64,000 bases of DNA from JABDQA01 sp963759125 (GTDB taxonomy: Bacteria > Desulfobacterota > Desulfobulbia > Desulfobulbales > Desulfocapsaceae), in assembly GCA_963759125.1 (NCBI GenBank), contig CAVWXN010000009.1, forward strand, positions 372,001 through 436,000. The letters run 5' to 3'. A program made the translations under genes and the position numbers. Within the stretch, counting starts at the first letter, position 1, and the number at the start of each line of letters is the position of its first letter. This document shows positions 35,059-43,486 of the stretch, in pieces. The notes below the pieces were generated by a model, which saw nothing but the letters and a program-made list of their open reading frames with translations, was not told the origin of the DNA and made no database searches.

Positions 35059-35865
35059 ATGAAGACCTTTGACCCGGACAAGTATCTGCAAAGAATTAGA
35101 CATCGGGAAGCTGTGAAGCTCAGCGAAGCTGGACTCCGCTTGCTGCATCGGTGTCAACTTCTTACGATTCCTTTTGAAAATTTCGATGTATTGCTCGGCC
35201 GCCCGATTCGGCTCGATCCAGGCTCATTGTGTGACAAGCTGGTCGAGCGGCCGCGCGGCGGTTACTGTTTCGAGTTAAACGGTCTTTTTCTGCAGGCCCT
35301 TACATACTTTGGCTTTGAGACGCGTGTCCTGCTGGCCAGAGTCCATATCTCCGGCAGCACTGTGATAGGCAGAGGGCATCAGCTTTCCCTGGTAACCATC
35401 AACGGCAGAAAGTGGATCGCTGATGTGGGTTTCGGCGGCCAGAATATGGCTGAACCCATCCCTCTTGAAATGAACCAGGTCTTTGATCTGGGAAGCCAGA
35501 GACTGCGCCTTGTCAGGACAGAACCTTACGGGGTGATGCTGCAGTCCTTTGACGGTGATCTATGGCAAAACCTCTATAGTTTCGACATGGCCTATGCCGG
35601 CCCGGGAGACATCAAGTACGGCAACTATTACACCTCAACTCACCCGGATTCGATCTTCACCCAGGATCGGATGGCCTCCCTGCCGACCAGAGAAGGCCGA
35701 ATTACCTTACACAACAAGACCCTGAAAATACTAGAAGAAGGTACACAACGGTTGATCGAACTGGCCGATGATCAGACCTACCTTGACGCCCTGAACCTAC
35801 ATTTCGGCATTCAACTCGGCGTACCTTACGACAGGCTGCCAGCCCTTCCCGCTGTCGCCAGATAA
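35059..35865 (+). CDS. nat: Arylamine N-acetyltransferase
   Basis: A 268-residue NAT-family protein. The catalytic triad is visible: Cys in RGGYCFELN, His in GRGHQLSLV and Asp in WIADVGFGGQ. The N-terminal LLTIPFENFDVLLGRPI is also typical. NAT enzymes transfer acetyl from acetyl-CoA to arylamines or hydrazines and so detoxify aromatic amines. The ATG at 35059 fits family N-termini (FDPDKYLQRI). An earlier in-frame ATG at 35008 overlaps the upstream stop and would add 17 residues. It is cotranscribed with the dehydrogenase before it. Confidence 0.87.
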   Translation: MKTFDPDKYLQRIRHREAVKLSEAGLRLLHRCQLLTIPFENFDVLLGRPIRLDPGSLCDKLVERPRGGYCFELNGLFLQALTYFGFETRVLLARVHISGSTVIGRGHQLSLVTINGRKWIADVGFGGQNMAEPIPLEMNQVFDLGSQRLRLVRTEPYGVMLQSFDGDLWQNLYSFDMAYAGPGDIKYGNYYTSTHPDSIFTQDRMASLPTREGRITLHNKTLKILEEGTQRLIELADDQTYLDALNLHFGIQLGVPYDRLPALPAVAR

Positions 35866-35932
35866 AAGGATGAACATACCTCTTGATGCGGTCTGGATTA
35901 GCGGCGGATGGTCAACACTCGAGCCGCCGGAC

Positions 35933-36586
35933 TCAATTTTTTTCCTGAAAGATAATGGGAAACAACGATTCACGCGAGTTCTGGTGGTGCACCATGATCA
36001 GCCCCTTGGCCCTCTCGACATCTCTCAGAGAGAGTGCTTCATAAAGCTGGTGGTGCTCAATCCGGATCTGATCTATCCTGTCAATCTTCAACTCCTCGAT
36101 TCTGAAACGCAAAAATATTTTCTGACTGAGATCCCGATACCTGGCTGAGAGGATCCGGTTACCGGCCATATCAAGGATTGCCAGGTGAAACTCCGTGTCG
36201 AGGATAAACAGGTTCCGGTGCACCCGGTCTGAAATCGCTTTTTCATAGACCAGCTTCTGTTTTTCAACATAGTTCAGCTTTTTATCCGTTATGTTGTGTA
36301 TGGCCTGTTCAATAAAGCCGACCTCAAGCACCTCGCGAATCTGGTAGAGCTCTTCCGCGTCTTTTTGTGATAAACGCCTGACCGAATATCCCTGGTTGGG
36401 GACAAAATCGAGATACCCCTCCTGGGCCAGGATGCTCAAAGCGTTGTTCACCGGGGTCCTGCTGACTTTTAACTGGTTCGCCAGATCGACAAAGACAAGA
36501 CGCTGACCGGGGACTATCTCATAGTCGAGCATCAGCTTCATGATCCGGTTGTACACTTTTAGGGTGAGGTTTTTGCTTTTTTTCAA
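35933..36586 (-). CDS. GntR/FCD transcriptional regulator (TH1-adjacent)
   Basis: An intact 217-residue FCD regulator. The winged helix spans residues 5-70 (VDLANQLKVSRTPVNNALSILAQ plus GYLDFVPNQGYSV). The FCD domain has the ligand-type histidines in DTEFHLAILDMAGN and RIEHHQLYEAL. It is transcribed away from the TH1 transhydroxylase genes. The 375-bp interval between them holds a 16-bp palindrome and a promoter. It is therefore the leading candidate for the regulator of TH1. Confidence 0.87.
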   Translation of the reverse strand: MKKSKNLTLKVYNRIMKLMLDYEIVPGQRLVFVDLANQLKVSRTPVNNALSILAQEGYLDFVPNQGYSVRRLSQKDAEELYQIREVLEVGFIEQAIHNITDKKLNYVEKQKLVYEKAISDRVHRNLFILDTEFHLAILDMAGNRILSARYRDLSQKIFLRFRIEELKIDRIDQIRIEHHQLYEALSLRDVERAKGLIMVHHQNSRESLFPIIFQEKN

Positions 36587-36706
36587 ACCTGGCTCCTGAG
36601 GGGAGATCTGGAAATCGGCTGTGACTGCTGTTTATCAGGCTGGGTTGGGACTGTAGTTGACCCATCCATTGGCACACGTCTTCTTGTGATAAAGATAATG
36701 TATGCT

Positions 36707-36734
36707 TGACAACGCTCAAATGACATGTAATATA
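36707..36734 (+). promoter_or_regulatory. Candidate sigma-70-type promoter for TH1
   Basis: TTGACA (36707-36712) and TAATAT (36729-36734) stand 16 bp apart and point at the TH1 large-subunit gene. The start codon is about 230 bp downstream, giving a long leader. An alternative -10 is TATAAA at 19-bp spacing. Only an AT-rich stretch supports the exact start. Confidence 0.5.
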
Positions 36735-36801
36735 AAATGTAATTTAAATCAAGTATCACCTTGAGCGACCTGAACCGGGGATACCGAAAAACCTCTCAAG
36801 A

Positions 36802-36817
36802 GATTGATATATCAATC
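36802..36817. promoter_or_regulatory. 16-bp perfect palindrome, candidate GntR operator
   Basis: GATTGATATATCAATC is a perfect palindrome about 70 bp downstream of the TH1 promoter candidate. Its TTGATATATCAA form resembles operators of FCD-type GntR proteins. A regulator bound here would block TH1 transcription. The divergent GntR gene at 36586 is the natural candidate. Confidence 0.55.
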
Positions 36818-36961
36818 ATTTAATGCGCCAATAAAGGCTGCCGCAATCATTCCCGCGTTGGTTGAGTATAACGTCTCTGACATGATAGAATTATGAGAGA
36901 TCCTGCCACAAATTTGAACTCTGTTGAATACCTAAAATTTAACCAGAGGAGATAGTTTCAG

Positions 36962-39577
36962 ATGACTACGCTGAAAACAAAAGACAAAACCGTGTTGAGA
37001 TCGCTTGGTTTGGGCGGTTATTTCGGCGGCGGCGCCGAAGGCATGGTGGACGTAAAGAACGGCAAGATCGTCCGGGTCAGGCCGATGCGTTACGGGTGGA
37101 AATACAAGAAAGAGGAAATCCGCCAGTGGAAGATGGAGCGCAACGGCAAAACGCTTGAACCCACCTGGAAATCTCTGCCGGGGCCTTTCTCGCTAGGCTA
37201 TAAAAAACGGGTCTACTCCCCGAACAGGGTCCCCTTCCCGATGAAAAGAATCGATTGGGATCCCAACGGCGAACGCAACCCCCAGAATCGCGGCAAAAGC
37301 AAATTTGTCCGAATCTCATGGGACGAGGCAGCTGAGCTCATCTCCAGCGAAATCAAGCGTGTCCACAAAGAGTACGGCTACAATGCCATCCTCATGCAGG
37401 GTGACGGTCACGGCGAGTGCAAAACCATCAACACGCCTCACGGACACCCGGGGGTCTTGCTCGAATACCTTGGCGGTTTCACTCTCCAGGTGCGCAACCC
37501 CGATTCCTGGGAAGGCTGGTATTGGGGCGCCAAGCACGTCTGGGGCCAAGGTGCCCAGGGCATCATGTATCCGGCGGCCAACATCGTCAAGGATACCATC
37601 GATCATGCCGATATGGTCCTGTTCTGGGGTTGCGACCCGGAGACCACACCCTGGGGATTCACTGGACAGTTTGCCAGTCGGTTGTGCTATTTCCTGACCG
37701 AGGTGGGAATCCAGCAGGTGTATGTCTGCCCTGACTGTAATTATGGTGCCGCCATCCATGCCGATAAGTGGATCCCGGTACTGCCCAACACCGATGCGGC
37801 GCTGCAGTTGGCCATCATCTACATGTGGCTGACGGAAGGAACGTACAACAAAGAATACGTTGAGACCCATACCGTGGGTCTGGACAAGGTTGCCGATTAT
37901 GTGCTCGGCAAAGAAGACAGCGTGCCGAAAACGCCGGAGTGGGCCTCACCGAAATGCGGCGTCCCGGTCTGGACCATCAAGGCATTGGCCCGAGAATTTG
38001 CAGAAAAAACCACCTCGATTGCCCACTACTTTGGCGGCGGTTTTATCCGAGGACCTTTCTCCCATGAACCTGCCCGTCTCGAGTGTATCATGCTCGGCAT
38101 GCAGGGACTTGGCGGACCGGGTGTGCATCAGCATCAGTGGACCTATTTCGGACTGCCACGGGCCGAGGGTTTGGCAGGCACCTTCTTCTGGAACCCCGAG
38201 ATCGAAGAACAACTGGCCCTGCCGGTGCTCAGCGCCGTATCCGCCTGGCAGAACCAGGTCATTCCCAAAACACTGATCCAGAATGCCTTCCTGACCGATG
38301 AGCCAATCACCTTCCGGGGAACCGGAGCCCAGAATGCCCTGGTGCACGATCAGTTCATCGAATACACCTACCCGATCGAAAAAGAGAAGGAAGGGGTGGA
38401 AATACATATGATCTGGTCCGACTGCCCCTGCCGCATCACCTGCTGGAACTATGGCCACGAAACCGAAGTCGCCATGAGAAGCCCCCAGGTCGAATGCTTC
38501 GTGGCCCAGCATCCATGGTTCGAGAATGACTGCGTCTACGCCGATATCGTTCTGCCGGCCAACACCTATATGGAAATCGACGACATCATCACCAATATCC
38601 GCCAGGGCACGATGCAGCCCAACATCATGATCGCCGAAAAGGCCATCGAACCGGTTGGTGAATCGAAAAGCGATGCCGAGTGCGTTCGCGAGGTCGCCAA
38701 AAAATTTGACGGCATGCTGGAAGAGATGACCGGTGGAAAAACTACCGCAGATCTGCAAAAGGCGGTTTGGGGTCACATGGGCGGAGAAAAGCTGGTCTCC
38801 TGGGAACAGCTCAACGAAAAGAGTTACTGGATCTATCCAACAGCGGAAGACTGGGCGGATGATCCTCCTGGGTTCAGGAACTTCTATGAAGATCCTGAAA
38901 AATATCCTCTCTCCACACCCACCGGCAAACTGGAGTTCTATTCGCAGGCACTGGCCGAAGCCTATCCCGATGACAAGGAGCGCGGTCCAATCCCGAGGTG
39001 GATTGAAAAGAGTCATAACCACGATGAGCGTCTCTCCAGTCACCGGGCCAAAATGTTCCCCTGCTGCATCATGTCCAACCACGGGCGCTGGCGGGTACAC
39101 GCCCAGTGCGACGATATCACCTGGACCAGGGAAGTCGAGACTTGCAAGGTGGTCGGACCTGACGGTTACAAGTATGAGCCGTGCTGGCTTCACCCGAGTG
39201 AAGCAGAGAAACGGGGCATCAGCAACGGTGACATCGTCAAGGTGTATAACGAGCGCGGCATCGTTCTTGCCGGCGCCTACGTGACGGAACGGGTGCGCCC
39301 CGGGGTGGCCTATGTGGATCATGGCGCCCGGCACGACCCGATCAAGACCGGTGAAATAGAGCGCGGCGGCGCCATCAACACCATCACCCCCGGCGCCATC
39401 ACCAGCGAAAACTGCGTGGGCCAGATTGGCGGCGGCTATCTCGTAGAGGTACAGAAAGTCAGCGGTGAGGAGATGGACACCTGGAGGCGTGAACATCCAG
39501 AGGCCTTTGAGAGAAAATATGACCCGGCTGCAGGACTTCGTGTCGAGGCCTGGCTTGCTGACAGAGGAGAGGAATAA
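36962..39577 (+). CDS. TH1 large subunit: pyrogallol transhydroxylase-like molybdopterin enzyme
   Basis: An 871-residue DMSO-reductase-family protein, similar in length and layout to transhydroxylase AthL of Pelobacter acidigallici (~875 residues). Like AthL it has no N-terminal cysteine cluster motif, so only molybdenum-bis-MGD is expected in this chain. NPDSWEGWYWG at residues 179-189 contains S182, matching the serine that ligates Mo in AthL, next to D181 and W183. The AthL histidine pair before this motif (HHxWG) is replaced here by GDGHGECKTIN, so the substrate probably differs. The C-terminal domain (DGYKYEPCWLHPSEAEKRG) binds the cofactor. Transhydroxylases and resorcinol hydroxylases are the nearest known relatives. 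It overlaps the small-subunit gene by one base. Confidence 0.85.
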   Translation: MTTLKTKDKTVLRSLGLGGYFGGGAEGMVDVKNGKIVRVRPMRYGWKYKKEEIRQWKMERNGKTLEPTWKSLPGPFSLGYKKRVYSPNRVPFPMKRIDWDPNGERNPQNRGKSKFVRISWDEAAELISSEIKRVHKEYGYNAILMQGDGHGECKTINTPHGHPGVLLEYLGGFTLQVRNPDSWEGWYWGAKHVWGQGAQGIMYPAANIVKDTIDHADMVLFWGCDPETTPWGFTGQFASRLCYFLTEVGIQQVYVCPDCNYGAAIHADKWIPVLPNTDAALQLAIIYMWLTEGTYNKEYVETHTVGLDKVADYVLGKEDSVPKTPEWASPKCGVPVWTIKALAREFAEKTTSIAHYFGGGFIRGPFSHEPARLECIMLGMQGLGGPGVHQHQWTYFGLPRAEGLAGTFFWNPEIEEQLALPVLSAVSAWQNQVIPKTLIQNAFLTDEPITFRGTGAQNALVHDQFIEYTYPIEKEKEGVEIHMIWSDCPCRITCWNYGHETEVAMRSPQVECFVAQHPWFENDCVYADIVLPANTYMEIDDIITNIRQGTMQPNIMIAEKAIEPVGESKSDAECVREVAKKFDGMLEEMTGGKTTADLQKAVWGHMGGEKLVSWEQLNEKSYWIYPTAEDWADDPPGFRNFYEDPEKYPLSTPTGKLEFYSQALAEAYPDDKERGPIPRWIEKSHNHDERLSSHRAKMFPCCIMSNHGRWRVHAQCDDITWTREVETCKVVGPDGYKYEPCWLHPSEAEKRGISNGDIVKVYNERGIVLAGAYVTERVRPGVAYVDHGARHDPIKTGEIERGGAINTITPGAITSENCVGQIGGGYLVEVQKVSGEEMDTWRREHPEAFERKYDPAAGLRVEAWLADRGEE

Positions 39578-40404
39578 TGAAAGTATTTGTCTTAGATCTC
39601 TCGATTTGTAACGGTTGTTATTGCTGCCAGATCGCCTGCAAGGACGAACATGTCGGCAATGACTGGACTCCCTATGCGAAACCTCAACCGGACACCGGGC
39701 AGTTCTGGATCGGTTTGACCGAAAAAGTCCGCGGTCATGTCCCGCAAGTCAAGGTCTCCTATCTGCCGCAGTTGTGCCATCACTGCGACGACGCACCCTG
39801 CATCGAGCAATGCGAAGCCGAGGCTATCTACAAGCGTGATGACGGGCTGGTCATTATTAATCCGGAGAAGTGCGTGGGCTGTAAACTGTGCGCCGACACC
39901 TGTCCGCACGATGCGATCTTTTTCAACGAGGAACTCAACCTGGCCCAGAAGTGTACGGGCTGCACTCACCTGCTGGACAACGATCCAGAGGAGTGGAGCG
40001 TGCCCCGCTGCGTGGATCAGTGCCCAACCGAGGCTCTGCGTTTTGGCGAGGAAGAGGACTTCGCCGATTTTATCGCTGAAGCGGAACCATTCAGGCCCGA
40101 GGCAAACACCAAATCCAGGATCTATTATAAAGGGCTGCCGAAAAAATTTATCGCCGGCACCTTATACGAACCTAATATCAAAGAAGTTATTATCGGCGCT
40201 ACCTGCACCTTGAAAGACCTCGAGTCCGGCGCCGAGTTTACCGAAACGACCAACAACTTCGGTGACTTCTGGCTCAAGGGTCTGCCCGATGACAGGACCT
40301 TCACCCTGACCATCGAAAAGGACGGGTACTCTAGGGTAGTAGAAGGCCTGACCACGGATATCGACCGCGGTCTTGGTGATATCCCTATGGATATGAAAAG
40401 CTGA
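39577..40404 (+). CDS. TH1 small subunit: ferredoxin-like beta chain with Cna-B-type domain
   Basis: A 275-residue electron-transfer subunit of the size of the Pelobacter transhydroxylase beta chain. Four complete cysteine motifs are seen: CNGCYCCQIAC (C11-C21), CHHCDDAPCIEQC, CVGCKLCADTC, and CTGC with RCVDQC. This predicts four [4Fe-4S] clusters, one more than the three reported for Pelobacter. From ~residue 188 a beta-sandwich of Cna-B or carboxypeptidase-regulatory type follows (GTLYEPN, then TNNFGDFWLKGLP), as in the Pelobacter protein. It forms the heterodimer with the large chain. Confidence 0.88.
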   Translation: MKVFVLDLSICNGCYCCQIACKDEHVGNDWTPYAKPQPDTGQFWIGLTEKVRGHVPQVKVSYLPQLCHHCDDAPCIEQCEAEAIYKRDDGLVIINPEKCVGCKLCADTCPHDAIFFNEELNLAQKCTGCTHLLDNDPEEWSVPRCVDQCPTEALRFGEEEDFADFIAEAEPFRPEANTKSRIYYKGLPKKFIAGTLYEPNIKEVIIGATCTLKDLESGAEFTETTNNFGDFWLKGLPDDRTFTLTIEKDGYSRVVEGLTTDIDRGLGDIPMDMKS

Positions 40405-40418
40405 TTTCTGCTGAAAGA

Positions 40419-40458
40419 GCAGGGGCGGCAGCAGACTCTGTCCGCCTGCCGCCCCTGC
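40419..40458. terminator. GC-rich hairpin downstream of TH1
   Basis: GCAGGGGCGGCAG (40419-40431) pairs perfectly over 13 bp with CTGCCGCCCCTGC (40446-40458). It lies between the converging TH1 operon and the FKBP gene. It has no T-run, so it may act as a bidirectional, possibly Rho-assisted, terminator or as an mRNA end stabiliser. Confidence 0.65.
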
Positions 40459-40481
40459 CTGCAGTTCCTCACCTATCTCAT

Positions 40482-40913
40482 TCAGCCAAGCTCAAGCAGT
40501 TCCAGCCGATAGACGAGGGTCTGGCCGGCCAACGGATGGTTGCCGTCCAGCGTTACCCGATCTCCGCTCACTTCCCTGACCATGAAAGTCGCCCGTTCAC
40601 CGTCACGATTCTGGTACTGAACCGTCCGCCCCGGTAGTAGTTTCAAGTCCTCAGGAAATGCTTCACGGTCGACCTGTAGAACCAGCGCGTCGTTATACAC
40701 GCCGTAGCCCTGCTCTGGTCTTATTGTAATATCGCGCACTTCATTCACACCCATGCCGATCACGCCCTGCTCAAGGGGCTCAAAGACTTTCCCTGCACCG
40801 ATGGTAAAGGTGAGTGGTCTGGTGCTCCGGGCATCGACCTGCTTCCCGTCTTCCAGGATTATCGAATAGCGCAAGGTTACGGTACTGCCTTTATCTGCCA
40901 CACTCACTCCCAT
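40482..40913 (-). CDS. FKBP-type peptidyl-prolyl isomerase (SlyD-like)
   Basis: A 143-residue FKBP of the SlyD type: the FKBP core is split by an inserted chaperone (IF) domain. LRYSIILEDGKQVDARS and PLTFTIGAGKVFEPLEQGVIGM form the first half, PEQGYGVYNDALVLQV starts the insert, and DGNHPLAGQTLVYRLELLEL closes the FKBP fold. It assists folding by proline isomerisation. The His-rich metal tail of SlyD is missing. It may help fold the cofactor-rich enzymes nearby, but that is only positional inference. Confidence 0.85.
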   Translation of the reverse strand: MGVSVADKGSTVTLRYSIILEDGKQVDARSTRPLTFTIGAGKVFEPLEQGVIGMGVNEVRDITIRPEQGYGVYNDALVLQVDREAFPEDLKLLPGRTVQYQNRDGERATFMVREVSGDRVTLDGNHPLAGQTLVYRLELLELG

Positions 40914-40971
40914 CTTGCCGCCTCGCTTAATTTACATTTGGCTGGGCCTGATGACCGACACCCTTAGCCCA

Positions 40972-41244
40972 TCAGATTCGCAGGGTTTCCCGCAGCTCTT
41001 CTTCCTTAAAACCGACAACAACTTTATCGCCGACTACTAAGGTGGGAAAGGTGCAGCGCTTGTTGAACTCTTTAACTTCCTTGACCATCTCCCGGCGGGC
41101 CGAACCCTCCAGTTCGTCCACGTTGACAAAGCTGAACTCGACCTGGTTGAGTTCCAGAAATTCTATCAATGCCTTACAGTGCAGGCAGGTGCTCACTGCA
41201 TACAGTTTCACCTCGACCCGATCGCCCATTTTGTTATTGAGCAT
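40972..41244 (-). CDS. Glutaredoxin-like protein
   Basis: A 90-residue thioredoxin-fold protein. The redox motif is STCLHCKAL, a CxxC variant with Leu-His, close to the N-terminus (KLYAVSTCLHC). The cis-proline strand TFPTLVVGDKVVVGF is typical of glutaredoxins. Its start overlaps the stop of the UspA-like gene by 11 bp, so the two are coupled. An alternative start five codons later (MGDRVEVK) also fits. It likely reduces protein disulfides. Confidence 0.85.
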   Translation of the reverse strand: MLNNKMGDRVEVKLYAVSTCLHCKALIEFLELNQVEFSFVNVDELEGSARREMVKEVKEFNKRCTFPTLVVGDKVVVGFKEEELRETLRI

Positions 41245-41749
41245 CGGTGGGGACTACCGTTACCGGAATGGGGGAAAGCTTGAGTACGGATTTGATGCTG
41301 CTGCCGACAGCGTTTCTGCTGAGCATCCCTCGATGGGACCCCAGAATAATGATGTCGCACTCGTTCTCCTCAGCATTGTTAATGATGGTCTCGGCAACGT
41401 CACCGGCACTGATAATCACTTCCCGTGAGTGAAACTCACAACTCTCTTCATCCATGCCAACCTTATCGCAGAACTCCTGGATTTCTTCGAGCACCTGAGA
41501 TGAAAGCCTTTTGCCGGTAAGTGATTTATGGATGTCATCCTTTTTGGCCTGCATCAGCCCCTGCCACTCGTGTTTACCGATCAGCCCTTTAAACCGTCCC
41601 TCAATACTTTCAGGTATCTCTTCTATGACATAGAGAATATAGAGCAGGGCTCTGTTGCGAATGGCCATGGCCACCGCAAATTCGTAGGCCTGCTGACAGC
41701 CAGGGGTCAGATCGGTGGCAAACAATATCACGTCAATTGGTTTCAACAT
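41234..41749 (-). CDS. Universal stress protein (UspA family)
   Basis: A 171-residue UspA-family protein. The N-terminal VILFATDLTPGCQQAYEFAVAMA and the ATP-binding motif GSHRGMLSRNAVGSSIKSVL (G-x2-G-x9-GS type) near the C-terminus are complete, so nucleotide binding is likely. UspA proteins respond to growth arrest and chemical stress. Close coupling with a glutaredoxin and an FKBP downstream suggests a small stress operon set between the catabolic modules. Confidence 0.88.
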   Translation of the reverse strand: MLKPIDVILFATDLTPGCQQAYEFAVAMAIRNRALLYILYVIEEIPESIEGRFKGLIGKHEWQGLMQAKKDDIHKSLTGKRLSSQVLEEIQEFCDKVGMDEESCEFHSREVIISAGDVAETIINNAEENECDIIILGSHRGMLSRNAVGSSIKSVLKLSPIPVTVVPTDAQ

Positions 41750-41785
41750 ATTAATTTATTTTAAGATTTCCATTCAATAAGAAGA

Positions 41786-43000
41786 TCAGCAACCGGACTC
41801 TCCTTCGAAATCGCTCAGTCGCAGCAGGAAGATCAGGGGCAGTCCAGCCAGCATTGACCCTCCGATCACCGATATTCCCGTACCGAAGGAGAAAGACTTG
41901 GCCAGATAACCAATCACCAGGGGGGCGCCTCCAGCCCCTATCAGATAGGCCAGCGGCGGTCCCATGGCACTGATAACTGAGCGCAGCGTGGGAGGTACGA
42001 CTCGGGCAAGCGCCCCGTAAATCACCGGGAAGAAAGCCGTGAGCACAGCCGACTGCAATAGCAGAGCAGCAATCAGCGCCCCGCCCTCAACCAGGCCGAG
42101 GGCAACGGTCAGAAGCGCCGCTCCCCCAAGTGTTAAGCACATAAACCGTTTTTGTCCAATTCTATCGGCGGCTATTCCGGCGAATAGGACTACCAAAAAG
42201 CCCGAAAGTTGCGACAGCCCGATTATGGTGTTTGCCTTGGCCAGGGACAACCCCTTCTCGTGAACAAAGTAGAGCGGCAGCATCGCATTCATACCTGCAT
42301 TGCCGGCAATTGCCAGGGCCAGCAGTATGGTAATCCACCAGAAAGATGGCAGCGCAGCAACCTGCTTCATATTTGCAGGACTTATCCTCCGCCCTGGAAA
42401 TTGACCGCCTTCACTTTTCAGCGTAAAAAGCAGCGCCGAAATCAGAGACAGCAGCCCCCAGCAAAGCAGAACCTGACGCCAGGAAAACCACTGGAGCAGC
42501 AGTGCAGCGATCAGCGGAGCGCTGACAAAGGAGAGTGGCGGCGCGCATTGGTGCACTGCCATGCCCTTGCCCCAGTCCGATTTCTGGACCTCGGCAGTTA
42601 TGGTGGCAACGGCAGATGGAAGATGGAGGAAGCCGGTAAAGCCGATGATCACCAGCAGTACACTCATGCCAGCAAAACTCCTGACAAAGACAAAAAACAG
42701 CAGTGCCAGACCCAACAGCCAGGCGGAAAATTGCAAGGTTCCCCGATGATTCAAACGCGCTGAAAGAAGACCGGAAAAAATCGGGGCCAGCAGATACCCG
42801 ACTCCTATCATCAGAAACAGAGAGCCGGCCTGCACATGATCTAAATCCAGATCATTCTGGATTTCCGGCAGCAGAGGGCCAAAAATAATTCGGCTTACAA
42901 AGCCCAGGTAAAAGAGCCAGGCCAGAGAAACGGTCAGACCGATTTTATCGCCAAACGGTTCCGGCATCGGGCAATCGTATAAACCAATATCATCATCCAT
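41786..43000 (-). CDS. MFS transporter (12 TM)
   Basis: A 404-residue major facilitator protein with about twelve membrane helices. It shows GFVSRIIFGPLLPEIQNDL near the start, the loop SGLLSARLNHRGTL at motif A, and AGIAADRIGQKRF in the second half. Relatives include nitrate/nitrite-like and oxalate:formate-type carriers, but no substrate can be named. It is transcribed away from the cyclase and TH2 genes. Uptake of an aromatic acid or phenolic is possible from the context. Confidence 0.82.
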   Translation of the reverse strand: MDDDIGLYDCPMPEPFGDKIGLTVSLAWLFYLGFVSRIIFGPLLPEIQNDLDLDHVQAGSLFLMIGVGYLLAPIFSGLLSARLNHRGTLQFSAWLLGLALLFFVFVRSFAGMSVLLVIIGFTGFLHLPSAVATITAEVQKSDWGKGMAVHQCAPPLSFVSAPLIAALLLQWFSWRQVLLCWGLLSLISALLFTLKSEGGQFPGRRISPANMKQVAALPSFWWITILLALAIAGNAGMNAMLPLYFVHEKGLSLAKANTIIGLSQLSGFLVVLFAGIAADRIGQKRFMCLTLGGAALLTVALGLVEGGALIAALLLQSAVLTAFFPVIYGALARVVPPTLRSVISAMGPPLAYLIGAGGAPLVIGYLAKSFSFGTGISVIGGSMLAGLPLIFLLRLSDFEGESGC

Positions 43001-43486
43001 GAGGGCTCACCGCATTGGGGTGGATTAAATCGGCCATTATTGTCTCACAGAGCGGAACTTTATCGACATATACTCCGGGTGAATAACAGTTTAATCAGTA
43101 GAAATTTTCTTCGATCGGCGCCGGCCCACAGCTTCACCTCAGCCGCTGATCTACTATACGCCAGGCCTCAGCAGGTGTCAACAACGACAGTAATGATCGA
43201 TTTATTTACCTGTAATCACGACAATTAAAAATAAATAATCCAGAAAAATTTTACATGCAATACCGCTTGACAGCAGACCAATTATAAGTGTAGACTAAGT
43301 CGATGAAAAAGGTTGCCCTCAGGTGACCGACCCGAACCCCAAATGTTCCAACATATGAAACTTTTAGCTTTTTGAAATGTCTCCGCCTACTACTTTCAAT
43401 TTCTTGGAACTATTTTGCCGAGCCCGGAAACGATCAAAGCCTGAAGCAATCATCTTAACCTGGGCATGGATATTAAGGAGAATATT
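43001..43486. other. Divergent intergenic region before the cyclase genes
   Basis: No gene is supported in these ~485 bp. It holds a promoter candidate at 43267-43296 reading toward the cyclases. The MFS promoter on the other strand should also lie here. Confidence 0.4.
43267..43296 (+). promoter_or_regulatory. Candidate promoter for the cyclase pair
   Basis: TTGACA (43267-43272) is followed at 18-bp spacing by TAGACT (43291-43296), pointing at the cyclase gene ~190 bp downstream. The -35 is perfect and the -10 weak. Confidence 0.45.

Noticed and set aside
35870..36148. 92-codon frame just after the N-acetyltransferase gene
   Set aside because: Most of it is antisense to the GntR gene at 35933-36586 and it resembles no family.
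36661..36690. Sigma-54 promoter near TTGGCACACG before TH1
   Set aside because: The GG at the -24 position is not followed by GC at the required ten-base spacing.
37946..39496. 516-codon open frame on the minus strand across TH1
   Set aside because: It is fully antisense to the TH1 large subunit, whose motifs and codon use are clear. The long open frame comes from GC-rich codon bias; no family or ribosome site is seen.
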